This document shows positions 7,107-15,395 of a DNA stretch of 47,717 nucleotides, in pieces. The stretch spans positions 1 through 47,717 of the forward strand of contig CAZQSQ010000005.1 of the NCBI GenBank assembly GCA_964596325.1, given 5' to 3'. This DNA is from JBAZJI01 sp964596325 (GTDB lineage: Bacteria; Patescibacteriota; Minisyncoccia; Minisyncoccales; JAGOPM01). The translations under genes were made by a program, and so were the position numbers. The notes under the pieces are model-generated. The model saw only the letters and a list, made by a program, of their open reading frames with translations. It was not told where the DNA came from and ran no database searches. The first letter of the stretch is position 1. Each line of letters begins with the position of its first letter.

Positions 7107-10100
7107 ATGATACTTGAGTGGCTGGGACAAATTTATTATTTTGTTTTACGGGTAATCTGGTACTGGTGGTGGGTGCCGATGCCTTTTTATTTGCAATATA
7201 AGCTTTACGACTATTATAATTTTTGGTCGTGGAATGAATTTTGGGGTTTGGGAAATTTCCGCAAAAATTTTATTGTTTTAGAAATTATACCTCCGAAAAA
7301 CTTAGCTAAGACTTTCCGAACCATGGAAGATTTTTATTCCGGAATCTGGGGTATGCTTTATACTCCGGCTAACTGGCGGGAGCATTGGTTGGAAGGCATG
7401 CCTACCCATTACGGTGGCCCGGGATGGTTTGCTTTGGAAATTGCCACTATTGCGGGCAAGGTGCATTTTTATGCCCGCATCCCCAAATCATTTCGGGGAG
7501 TTTTTGAATCTAATTTATACGCCCAATATCCCGATGCGGAAATCTCCCAAGTGGAAGATTATACCAAAGAGATTCCTTGGGATGCGCCTAATGATACTTG
7601 GGATCTCAAGGGGGAAGATTACCGTTTATTAAAAGACGACCCCTTGCCGCTTAAAACATATTCACAATTTTTTGAGCCGAAAATGGGAAAAATCGATGAG
7701 CAACGTTTGATTGACCCGATTCATTCTCTATTGGAGGCCATGAGCTCGGTAAAGTCTGGAGACAGGCTTTGGATACAGTTCGGCCTTATTCCTTTTGGCA
7801 ATGAGATAAAATATGCCGAATATGCCGAGAGGGTTAAAAATAAATATGCCAAAAGGAAGGAAAAGGAAGAAGCGACTAAGGGTTTTAAGCTAAAAGATTT
7901 AATCGATCCGATCCTGGCCGTTTTGGGCAAGGTGGCTGAGCCGACCCCTTTTCGTTCGGCGGCCAGCCAAGCTTTGGGCGGTCCAGCCATGGTTTATGTT
8001 CCCCCAAAACCCGATGAAAAAAAGGAAGAAAAGGAGGATAAGACTTTAACTCCTGGAGAAAGGGAGCTGCTAGAGGCTATCGAGGAGAAAATTGCCAAGA
8101 GGAGCTATCTTTGTTGGATAAGAACTATTCATCTCTTTAATAAAACTTTGCCCCATGACAGCGGAACCTGGGGAATTACGCGCACTTATTTCCAGCACTT
8201 TGCCGGGTTTAACAGTATTCTTTTTTGGGGGCAGACGCGCACTAAGATCCAATATATTTTAAGGCCNNNNNNNNNNNNNNNNNNNNNNNNNNNNNNNNNN
8301 NNNNNNNNNNNNNNNNNNNNNNNNNNNNNNNNNNNNNNNNNNNNNNNNNNNNNNNNNNNNNNNNNNCGTGGGCAGCTTAAAAAATTCGGTATCAAGCCTG
8401 ACGACCGGAGAAGGCACATGTATGTCATCGGAAAAACCGGTATGGGTAAATCCGAGCTTTTGCAGAACATGGCCATCCAAGACATTATCAATGGCAATGG
8501 TATGGCCTTCATTGATCCGCACGGAGATGCGGCCGAGAGGCTCATTGAAATGGTTCCGGAAAACCGGATAAAAGATATTGTTTATTTTAATCCGGCCGAT
8601 ACCGATTATCCTTTCGCTTTCAATGTCATGGAGTCTGTCGATATCGACAAAAGGCATTTAGTGACCGCCGGCTTGATGGGTGTGTTCAAGAAAATTTGGC
8701 CCGATGTTTGGAGTGCCCGCATGGAATATATTCTGAACAATACGCTTTTGGCCCTGATGGATTACCCCGAGGCTACGCTTTTAGGCATTAATTGGATGTT
8801 TTCCGATTTGGAGTATCGGGAAAAAGTCGTCAATTCCATTCAGGATCCGGTGGTTAAAAATTTTTGGACCAAGGAGTATGCCCGCTACAACCAGCGCTAC
8901 GAAGTAGAGGCCACGGCCGCCATTCAGAACAAAATCGGCCAGTTTATCTCTAATCCCTTGATCCGCAATATTGTCGGCCAGCCCCATTCTAGTATCGATA
9001 TCCGACACGCGATGGATGAGGAAAAAATTATTATTCTTAACCTTTCCAAGGGCCGCGTGGGTGAGGATAATAGCCGTTTGCTTGGCGCGATGTTGGTTAC
9101 AAAGATTTATCTGGCGGCTATGAGCCGGGTGGATATCCCTGAAAAAGAAAGGCGTGATTTTTATCTCTACGTTGATGAGTTTCAAAATTTTGCTACTGAG
9201 GCCTTTGTTAATATTTTGTCTGAGGCGCGCAAATATCGTTTGTGCTTGATTTTGGCCCACCAATACATCGCCCAGATGGAAGAAACTGTGCGCGATGCTG
9301 TCTTTGGTAACATGGGCACGCTTGTTACTTTTAGGATTGGGGCCGAGGATTCTGAGCACATGGAAAAAGAATTTGCCCCAACTTTTTTGGCGGCAGATTT
9401 TGTCACTTTGCCCAAATATACTATTTATTTGAAATTGATGGTTGATGGTCTGGCGGGCTCGCCGTTTTCAGCTAATACTTTGCCACCTTGGCCCACGCCG
9501 CCTAAAACATATGTGAATGAAATAATCGAATTTTCCCGTAAGAATTTTGCCACGCCCCGCGAGATAGTGGACAAACGTATTGCCGATTGGGCTAATGCTC
9601 AAAAGGGCCCGGCCGATATGCCACAAAGCAAGGGCGGGGAGCGCGGCGGCGGTTTTAGCCGGGGTGCCGGAGAGCCAAGTTCCATTAGTCCCACTGGCGT
9701 TAAGCTTTATGATGCCAAATGCACCTCTTGCGGCAAGGATTTCAAGGTGCCCTTTGTTCCGGATACGAGCCGGCCGCTTTATTGCAAAACCTGTCTAAAG
9801 ACTGTCATTGAAGGGAAACAGAAGCCCCAGAGCCCGCAGAATAAAATGGAATACATGTCTTTGACCAATATCGGGTCACGCGAGGCTATGCCGTTTTTCA
9901 TGCCCAAGGAAAAAGATGACAAAAAACGGCAAAGCAAACCCGTAGATACCGATGCGCTAAAAGACTTGATTGAGCGGGCGTTCGAAAAGGGTGAAGGGGG
10001 GTTGGTTCCCGAGTCAGAGGAATATAATGAGGAACAATTGGAAGACCATCAAACTTTTTCCGGAGAAGAAAATGAAGATTTGGATAATACTTATCCGTTC

Positions 10101-10208
10101 AGGGAGGAAGTTTCTCAAATTGATATGCCCGATATTGATTTATCCGAGGAGGAGCCGCAAAAAGGTAAGCTAGAACCGGGCAAAAAAGTGAAATTCGAAA
10201 AAAAATAA
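7107..10208 (+). CDS. VirD4/TraG-like type IV ATPase with zinc ribbon
   Basis: About 1033 residues, interrupted by a scaffold gap at 8267-8366 whose true length is unknown (the frame is kept with 100 N). The aromatic-rich N terminus may be a membrane hairpin (VIWYWWWVPMPFYL). After the gap comes a HerA/VirD4-type ATPase: Walker A GKTGMGKS near residue 442, IDPHGD, then Walker B FYLYVDEFQNF near 687 and AHQYIAQM. A C-terminal zinc ribbon (CTSCGKDF...YCKTCL, about 872-897) precedes an acidic tail. The family moves DNA or protein across membranes in conjugation and type IV systems. No relaxase, VirB4 or pilin genes are adjacent, so a stand-alone or DNA-uptake role is possible. Confidence 0.8.
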   Translation: MILEWLGQIYYFVLRVIWYWWWVPMPFYLQYKLYDYYNFWSWNEFWGLGNFRKNFIVLEIIPPKNLAKTFRTMEDFYSGIWGMLYTPANWREHWLEGMPTHYGGPGWFALEIATIAGKVHFYARIPKSFRGVFESNLYAQYPDAEISQVEDYTKEIPWDAPNDTWDLKGEDYRLLKDDPLPLKTYSQFFEPKMGKIDEQRLIDPIHSLLEAMSSVKSGDRLWIQFGLIPFGNEIKYAEYAERVKNKYAKRKEKEEATKGFKLKDLIDPILAVLGKVAEPTPFRSAASQALGGPAMVYVPPKPDEKKEEKEDKTLTPGERELLEAIEEKIAKRSYLCWIRTIHLFNKTLPHDSGTWGITRTYFQHFAGFNSILFWGQTRTKIQYILRXXXXXXXXXXXXXXXXXXXXXXXXXXXXXXXXXXRGQLKKFGIKPDDRRRHMYVIGKTGMGKSELLQNMAIQDIINGNGMAFIDPHGDAAERLIEMVPENRIKDIVYFNPADTDYPFAFNVMESVDIDKRHLVTAGLMGVFKKIWPDVWSARMEYILNNTLLALMDYPEATLLGINWMFSDLEYREKVVNSIQDPVVKNFWTKEYARYNQRYEVEATAAIQNKIGQFISNPLIRNIVGQPHSSIDIRHAMDEEKIIILNLSKGRVGEDNSRLLGAMLVTKIYLAAMSRVDIPEKERRDFYLYVDEFQNFATEAFVNILSEARKYRLCLILAHQYIAQMEETVRDAVFGNMGTLVTFRIGAEDSEHMEKEFAPTFLAADFVTLPKYTIYLKLMVDGLAGSPFSANTLPPWPTPPKTYVNEIIEFSRKNFATPREIVDKRIADWANAQKGPADMPQSKGGERGGGFSRGAGEPSSISPTGVKLYDAKCTSCGKDFKVPFVPDTSRPLYCKTCLKTVIEGKQKPQSPQNKMEYMSLTNIGSREAMPFFMPKEKDDKKRQSKPVDTDALKDLIERAFEKGEGGLVPESEEYNEEQLEDHQTFSGEENEDLDNTYPFREEVSQIDMPDIDLSEEEPQKGKLEPGKKVKFEKK
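8267..8366. other. Scaffold gap (100 N)
   Basis: Exactly 100 N inside the VirD4/TraG-like gene; nominal length. Confidence 0.95.
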
Positions 10209-10216
10209 GACTGTGC

Positions 10217-10222
10217 TATAAT
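10217..10222 (+). promoter_or_regulatory. pgk extended -10 promoter
   Basis: TGC-TATAAT (10214-10222), with a weak -35-like TCGAAA at 10195-10200, 16 nt before it. The predicted start (about 10229) falls inside the 5' arm of the terminator hairpin, so the new transcript would escape that hairpin. Confidence 0.65.
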
Positions 10223-10223
10223 G

Positions 10224-10250
10224 ATTGGGAGATGAAAACTCCCAATTTTT
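10224..10250 (+). terminator. Intrinsic terminator overlapping the pgk start region
   Basis: ATTGGGAG (10224-10231) with CTCCCAAT (10239-10246), then TTTTT abutting the pgk ATG at 10251. It stops upstream transcripts immediately before pgk. Confidence 0.75.
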
Positions 10251-11432
10251 ATGAATAAATTAGCACACATTAAAGATGTGGAGGTTGCCAACAAGCGCAT
10301 TATCTTAAGGTGTGACCTCAATGTTCCTTTTTCTTCGGATGGGAAAATAATTGACGATTTTCGTATTGTCAAAAGTTTACCCACGATAAAATATTTACTG
10401 GAAAAAGGGGCTAAATTGATAATTATCAGTCATTGCAGCTCGGAGAATAAGGATAAAACAGCGCCCGCGCCCTCTTTGCGGCCGGTAGCCGAATATTTGG
10501 AAAATGTCTTAAAAAAGGAAGTGGTTTTTGTGGAGGATTTTACCCAACAGTGCAAAGAAGCTTCCAATCCGGCTAATGGGTATGAATTAGTCCTTTTTGA
10601 AAATATCAGGATCAACCCGGGCGAGGAATCAAATGATCGGGAGTTTGCCAAAATTTTGGCTTCTTGCGGGGACATTTATTGTAATGATGCTTTTGCGGTG
10701 AGCCACCGGGCACATGCCTCGGTTGCCGCTATTACGGAGTTTTTGCCATCTTATGCGGGGTTTTTGCTCGAGTCGGAGGTTAAAACTTTAAGCGAGGTTT
10801 TGGATAATCCCCAAAGGCCCATGGTCGCTATTATCGGGGGTGCCAAATTGAAAACCAAAGTTAAAGTTATTGATAATTTTTTACAGAAAGCCGACCATGT
10901 TTTATTGGGCGGTAATGTTGCTAATGTTGTTTTGCAGGCTAAAGGTTTGACGATTTCTGGGGAATTGCCGCAGGGTGAGGCTCTGGAAATGGCCAAGAAA
11001 ATAGATATTACCAACCCTAAGCTTCATTTGCCGGTTGACGCGGTTTTTAAGCTGGCTCAAGGCGGGAATAATTATTCGCGAACCAGCCCAATAGGTACCC
11101 TCCGCAAGGAGGAGGTTATTTTTGATATTGGCCCTGAGACGGTTAAATTGTTTTCCGAAGTGATTAAAACCGCCAAAACAGTTTTTATTAACGGCCCTTT
11201 GGGATTGGCTGAGGATGAACACTTTGCCAAAGGAACTTTAAGGATATTCCAAGCTATAAAAGAAAGCCAAGCGTTTTCCGTGGCTGGCGGCGGGGAGACA
11301 AATGCTTTTTTGAAAGATCACGGCTTGCTGGATGCGATAAGTTATATCTCTACAGGCGGGGGCGCGATGCTCGAATTTGTAGAGGGGGTGGAATTGCCCG
11401 GGCTAAAAGCTTTGGGGTATTATAATGGCTGA
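10251..11432 (+). CDS. pgk: Phosphoglycerate kinase
   Basis: 393 residues, the normal bacterial length. Transfers phosphate from 1,3-bisphosphoglycerate to ADP, an ATP-yielding step of glycolysis. Visible: LRCDLNVPF near the N terminus, FENIRINPGEESN, the hinge/nucleotide region IGGAKLKTKVKVIDNFL, and C-terminal GGGETNAF with STGGGAMLEF for nucleotide phosphate binding. ATG 10251 has no SD and directly follows the T-run of a terminator; the predicted leader is about 20 nt. The stop overlaps the next gene by 8 nt. Confidence 0.97.
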   Translation: MNKLAHIKDVEVANKRIILRCDLNVPFSSDGKIIDDFRIVKSLPTIKYLLEKGAKLIIISHCSSENKDKTAPAPSLRPVAEYLENVLKKEVVFVEDFTQQCKEASNPANGYELVLFENIRINPGEESNDREFAKILASCGDIYCNDAFAVSHRAHASVAAITEFLPSYAGFLLESEVKTLSEVLDNPQRPMVAIIGGAKLKTKVKVIDNFLQKADHVLLGGNVANVVLQAKGLTISGELPQGEALEMAKKIDITNPKLHLPVDAVFKLAQGGNNYSRTSPIGTLRKEEVIFDIGPETVKLFSEVIKTAKTVFINGPLGLAEDEHFAKGTLRIFQAIKESQAFSVAGGGETNAFLKDHGLLDAISYISTGGGAMLEFVEGVELPGLKALGYYNG

Positions 11433-12606
11433 AAATTCATTATTGAATTTACGCGAGACTGCCGCTTTAATTAAAAAGATAGCTAAAGAAAAAAAGAGCG
11501 TTATCCTTTACGGTGATGCTGACATGGATGGGGCCAGCAGCGTTTTGATTATGCGCGAAATTTTTCGGAGCCTCTCAGCGATCTATCGCAAAGAAGAAAA
11601 ATTAAGAATATATTTTCCTAATCGTTCCAAAGACGGTTATGGGTTAAATAAAAAAGCACTAAAAGATTTGCGCCAATATGCTCCTTGCTGGATAATCATG
11701 GTTGATTGCGGTATTGGCAATATCAAAGAAGTGGCCCAAGCCAAAAAATTGGGCTTTCAAAGTATTATTATTGACCACCATCGGGTTCTGGAGAAAATGC
11801 CTGCGGCGGAGATTGTTGTAGATCCGCACCAGCCCGGCGAGCAATATGAATTCCGAGAATTTTCAAATGCCGGGCTTTGTTTGCGTTTAGCCGAGGAAAT
11901 AATCAAAGACAAGAAAAAGATATCTGAAATTTATATCTGGACCGCCCTGGCTAATATTGCCGACCAAGTTCCGGACCGTGGCGAAAACGAGGAGATTACC
12001 CAGAAAGGCTTAAAACATTTGCCTGAGGTAAAAAATATCGGGCTGCGCAAGCTGATGCAATTAGTGGAATTCAAGAATTCCGGCAAGCCAGAAGTAGTAA
12101 CAAAAATTGTCGGCTCGCTTAACAGTTCGGAGAATATTGGTTCTCTTAATGAAATATATTTGCTTTTAGCCTCCACAACTTCGGGCGAGGCGGAAAAGTG
12201 GGCTAAGAATCTTTTGAAGGGAAGCAAGGAAAAGTCGGAGAAAAAGCGTTTAGTGGTAGAGGAAGTTTCCAGACGCTTTGAGGCTGCGGTAGAGAAGGAT
12301 AATATTATTTTCGAAGGGGATAAGGGTTGGAGGCTAATCCATTTGGGGAGTGCGGCTTCAGAGCTAATGCAAAAATATCACATTCCGGTTTTTTTATACG
12401 CCATCGATCGGCAACAGTCTACTGGCTCAGCCCGTTTGCCCAAGGGTTTTAATGGAGTGGAGGCGCTAAGCTCCTGCAAGGAATTATTGGGGACCTATGG
12501 CGGGCACCCGCCGGCTTGCGGTTTCAAATTCAAAAATCAGAACGCGGTTAAGGTAAAAAAGAAATTGATCGGATTTTTCAAAGAGCATAATTATGATAAC
12601 CATTAA
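11425..12606 (+). CDS. RecJ-like DHH/DHHA1 phosphoesterase
   Basis: 393 residues. DHH domain: motif I YGDADMDGAS (metal-binding Asp residues), VDCG, then IDHHRVLE, the name-giving motif. The C-terminal DHHA1 domain carries GTYGGHPPACGF. RecJ-type enzymes degrade single-stranded DNA 5' to 3'; this one is clearly shorter than classical RecJ (about 570) and lacks an obvious OB domain, so a nanoRNase or oligonucleotidase activity is also possible. It overlaps pgk by 8 nt and RNase H by 14 nt, suggesting one operon and shared nucleic acid turnover with RNase H. Confidence 0.85.
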   Translation: MAENSLLNLRETAALIKKIAKEKKSVILYGDADMDGASSVLIMREIFRSLSAIYRKEEKLRIYFPNRSKDGYGLNKKALKDLRQYAPCWIIMVDCGIGNIKEVAQAKKLGFQSIIIDHHRVLEKMPAAEIVVDPHQPGEQYEFREFSNAGLCLRLAEEIIKDKKKISEIYIWTALANIADQVPDRGENEEITQKGLKHLPEVKNIGLRKLMQLVEFKNSGKPEVVTKIVGSLNSSENIGSLNEIYLLLASTTSGEAEKWAKNLLKGSKEKSEKKRLVVEEVSRRFEAAVEKDNIIFEGDKGWRLIHLGSAASELMQKYHIPVFLYAIDRQQSTGSARLPKGFNGVEALSSCKELLGTYGGHPPACGFKFKNQNAVKVKKKLIGFFKEHNYDNH

Positions 12607-13006
12607 CACAGACGGCGGGGCGAGAGGAAATCCCGGGCCAGCGGCCATCGGAGTAGTTATAAAAGACGGCAAGGGAAAAGTGGTCAAAGAATATGGCAAA
12701 ACAATCGGGGAGGCAACTAATAATATCGCCGAATATAGTGCGGTTGTTTCCGCTTTGGAGGCTTTAGCAAAACTTTTGGGCGCTAAGGCCAAGCAGGCTG
12801 AAGTTTTAATTGAGGCTGATTCGGAATTAATCGTTAAACAGCTGAAAGGGGAATATAAAGTCAAAGATGCAAATTTACAGAAAGAGTTTATTAAGGTTTA
12901 TAACCTTAAGCAAAAATTCCTGCAGGTTAGTTACAAGCATATCCCCAGGGAAAAAAATAAGCGAGCTGACGAATTGGTAAATGCCGCTTTGGATAGGGAT
13001 ATTTGA
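12593..13006 (+). CDS. rnhA: Ribonuclease HI family protein
   Basis: 137 residues, RNase H fold. It hydrolyses RNA in RNA-DNA hybrids, using two metal ions. NTDGGARGNPGPAAIG gives the first catalytic Asp; the Glu of NIAEYSAV, the Asp of IEADSELIV and the Asp of NKRADELVN complete a DEDD set. The compact form without the basic protrusion of E. coli RNase HI resembles the RnhA-like/RBP type. It starts inside the end of the DHH gene (14-nt overlap). The rnpB promoter begins 3 nt after the stop. The gene symbol is the family name, not a proven orthologue. Confidence 0.88.
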   Translation: MITINTDGGARGNPGPAAIGVVIKDGKGKVVKEYGKTIGEATNNIAEYSAVVSALEALAKLLGAKAKQAEVLIEADSELIVKQLKGEYKVKDANLQKEFIKVYNLKQKFLQVSYKHIPREKNKRADELVNAALDRDI

Positions 13007-13008
13007 TT

Positions 13009-13037
13009 TTGACTTTTTGTTAATTTTGTGTTATATT
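13009..13037 (+). promoter_or_regulatory. rnpB promoter
   Basis: TTGACT (13009-13014), 17-nt spacer ending TGT, TATATT (13032-13037). The start expected 7 nt downstream is 13044, exactly the first base of RNase P helix P1. Confidence 0.8.
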
Positions 13038-13043
13038 AAAACT

Positions 13044-13387
13044 GCCTAAGCAAGCAAACAATCGCTCTCTATCGCAAGATTGGGGGAGGAAAGTCCGAAC
13101 TTTCACCAGCCGAAAGGTTGGTTAAAAAAGTAGCGGCTAACAGCCGTCGCCCGCGAGGGTTGAGGTGCGAACAGTGACGGGTCGCAACGAAAGACGCGAT
13201 CGTCCGCCTTTGGCGGAAAGCCTTGTAGTAATGCAAGGGTGAAACGGCCAAATCCTTACTGGATGCAAGAGCAAATTCATTCTCCTTCGGGCGGATGAAA
13301 AAAAGTAGCTCGCTTGACCTGTCAGGTAACTGGCAAGGCAGACAAATGATTGTTTAATACAGAATTCGGCTTATTACTTGCTTAGGC
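13044..13387 (+). ncRNA. rnpB: RNase P RNA
   Basis: About 344 nt. The catalytic RNA that cuts 5' leaders from pre-tRNAs. Seen: helix P1 formed by GCCTAAGCAAG (13044-13054) and CTTGCTTAGGC (13377-13387); the conserved GAGGAAAGTCCGA near 13085; GGGTGAAA near 13239; and the conserved 3' core AGAATTCGGCTTA (13361-13373). Its promoter places the start at the first P1 base. The last 21 nt are part of a repeat that occurs three times. Confidence 0.93.
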
Positions 13388-13698
13388 TTTTCTAAAAGAC
13401 TAAATAAAAAATATTTGCCGGCGGCGGCCGGCAACCTTGGGGAAAAAGCCGCCAGGTCTCCTGCGCAGCAGGAGCGGCTTATTACTTGCTTAGGCTTTTC
13501 TAAAAGACTAAATAAAAAATATTTGCCGGNNNNNNNNNNNNNNNNNNNNNNNNNNNNNNNNNNNNNNNNNNNNNNNNNNNNNNNNNNNNNNNNNNNNNNN
13601 NNNNNNNNNNNNNNNNNNNNNNNNNNNNNCGGCTTATTACTTGCTTAGGCTTTTCTAAAAGACTAAATAAAAAATATTTGCCGGCGGCGGCCGGCAAC
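13367..13698 (+). repeat. Tandem repeat of the rnpB 3' end
   Basis: A segment of 69 nt starting CGGCTTATTACTTGC occurs at 13367-13435, 13475-13529 (cut by the gap) and 13630-13698. The first two starts are 108 nt apart. Each copy contains the 3' strand of RNase P helix P1 and then the hairpin TTGCCGGC-GGCG-GCCGGCAA. The spacer at 13446-13480 can fold with the copied CGGCTT (CTCCTGC-GCA-GCAGGAG inside). No ORF is supported here. The assembly gap sits inside the repeat, so the true copy number is unknown. Confidence 0.85.
13530..13629. other. Scaffold gap (100 N)
   Basis: Exactly 100 N within the tandem repeat; probably an assembly failure on the repeat. Confidence 0.95.
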
Positions 13699-13721
13699 TC
13701 AAATCCAAACTAGGGGGCAAA

Positions 13722-15395
13722 ATGATTAAAGCTTTATTAAATTCCAAAACCAAAACAGTTGCACAGGGGGCTATAATAATAGCAGTATCTCAATTAATCA
13801 GTAGATTTTTAGGGCTGTTGCGTGACGGCCTTTTTGCGCGGGCCTTTTCTACTACCGATCAGGCGGGTATTTATTTCGCCGCTTTCAAAATTCCTGATTT
13901 TGTTTTTAATTTTTTAGTGGCCGGTGGGCTATCGGTAATTTTTTTACCGGTGTTTGCGCAGTATTGGCACAAAGAGGGTAAGGAAAAAGCTTGGGAAATG
14001 GCTAATTATGTCATTAATGCTATTTTTGTGATGCTTTCGCTTTTTTCTTTGGTATGTTTCATTTTTGCCTCGCAATTAATGCGGACTTTTGTCCCTGGCC
14101 TTTCCGAGTCGCAACTGGCCTTAGCCGTGCCCTTAACGCGGCTGCTGCTTTTGAGCCCGATTTTTATGGGCTTATCGTCTTTATTTTCTTCGGCCTTGAT
14201 GCACTTTGATCATTTTGTCAGTTATAGTTTGGCACCTATTCTTTACAATCTAAGTATTATTGGCGGAATTGTTTTTTTGGCTCCGAGGTTTGGGATTATG
14301 GGGGTCGGCTATGGAGTAATAGTGGGAGCCTTTTTGCATTTTGCTATTCAGATTCCCACGGCAGTGCATAATGGGTATAAATTCCAGCCGGTATTAGATT
14401 TTAATTTTCCAGCCTTGCGCAAAATTTACCGCATCGGTCTACCGCGCATTATCGCTGCCTCCAGCCAGCAGCTTGATGATTTATTGACTACCGGGATAGT
14501 TTCAGTGGTTGTTAGCGTGTCGGCCATTTCGGTTTTGGCTTACGCTTATAACCTCCATTATATTCCGGTTGGGCTTTTCGCTCTGCCTTTTGCGATTTCG
14601 GCCTTTCCGACCTTATCCCGCCAATGGGAGGCAGGGGAAAAAGAGAAGTTTTTTGAAAGCTTCGACAACACCTTGCGGCAAATCCTTTTCTTTTCCATAC
14701 CCCTGGCAACGCTTTTATTTCTCTTGCGGGCCCAAGTAGTCCGGTTGCTTTATGAGTCATTGGGAAATTTCGGCCGGGCAGGAAATTTCGGTAAGGAGGC
14801 GGTAATACTCACAGCGGCCTGTCTGGGCGTATATGCTTTGACAACTTTTTTTACTTCGGTCATCCCGTTGCTCATCAGGGGGTTTTTTGCCGCCAAAAAT
14901 ACCTTAGTGCCCACGATTATTTCCATTATTTCCATTGCTATTGATATTGCTTTTTCGTGGATATTCCCAGTTTTAATCAAAGGCAATCCGTTTTTCGCCC
15001 AAATGGTGGCTGGCGCTTTGGATTTGGAAGTAGTCAAGGATTTTTCCGTCGTAGGTGTTCCTTTGGCTCTATTATTGTCTTCGGGCATCCAGGCTATTTT
15101 ACTTTCGGCCTTTTTTGTAAAAAAATACGGGGATTTTGGCCTTCTTAAAACCGCCAAATCCGCGGTTAAAATGTGTTTTTGTTCTTTGCTCGCCGGCGGT
15201 ATTTGCTACGGCATACTTCTCCTTTATCCAGAAGCTTCAATCTTTCCTTTTGCCGCGCGCAATCCCGTTATCTTTTTATTTATTAAAACCCTTGTCGCCG
15301 GTTCCTTGGGTGTTGGCATGTATTTGTTTTTTTGCTATGTTTTTAAGGTCGAGGAAATGGAAAAGAGCCTGAAGGCCTTTTTGGGAAAATTATAA
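13722..15395 (+). CDS. murJ: Lipid II flippase MurJ
   Basis: 557 residues, a polytopic membrane protein with about 14 TM helices (MOP superfamily). MurJ moves lipid II, the peptidoglycan building block, across the cytoplasmic membrane. The N terminus has the typical SQLISRFLGLLRDGLFARAF and ADQ-like pattern (TTDQAGIYFAAFKIPDF), then NFLVAGGLSVIFLPVF. The start has a weak purine stretch AGGGGGC before ATG 13722. The stop overlaps the lepA start (TAATG). Length fits the family (510-560). Confidence 0.93.
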   Translation: MIKALLNSKTKTVAQGAIIIAVSQLISRFLGLLRDGLFARAFSTTDQAGIYFAAFKIPDFVFNFLVAGGLSVIFLPVFAQYWHKEGKEKAWEMANYVINAIFVMLSLFSLVCFIFASQLMRTFVPGLSESQLALAVPLTRLLLLSPIFMGLSSLFSSALMHFDHFVSYSLAPILYNLSIIGGIVFLAPRFGIMGVGYGVIVGAFLHFAIQIPTAVHNGYKFQPVLDFNFPALRKIYRIGLPRIIAASSQQLDDLLTTGIVSVVVSVSAISVLAYAYNLHYIPVGLFALPFAISAFPTLSRQWEAGEKEKFFESFDNTLRQILFFSIPLATLLFLLRAQVVRLLYESLGNFGRAGNFGKEAVILTAACLGVYALTTFFTSVIPLLIRGFFAAKNTLVPTIISIISIAIDIAFSWIFPVLIKGNPFFAQMVAGALDLEVVKDFSVVGVPLALLLSSGIQAILLSAFFVKKYGDFGLLKTAKSAVKMCFCSLLAGGICYGILLLYPEASIFPFAARNPVIFLFIKTLVAGSLGVGMYLFFCYVFKVEEMEKSLKAFLGKL

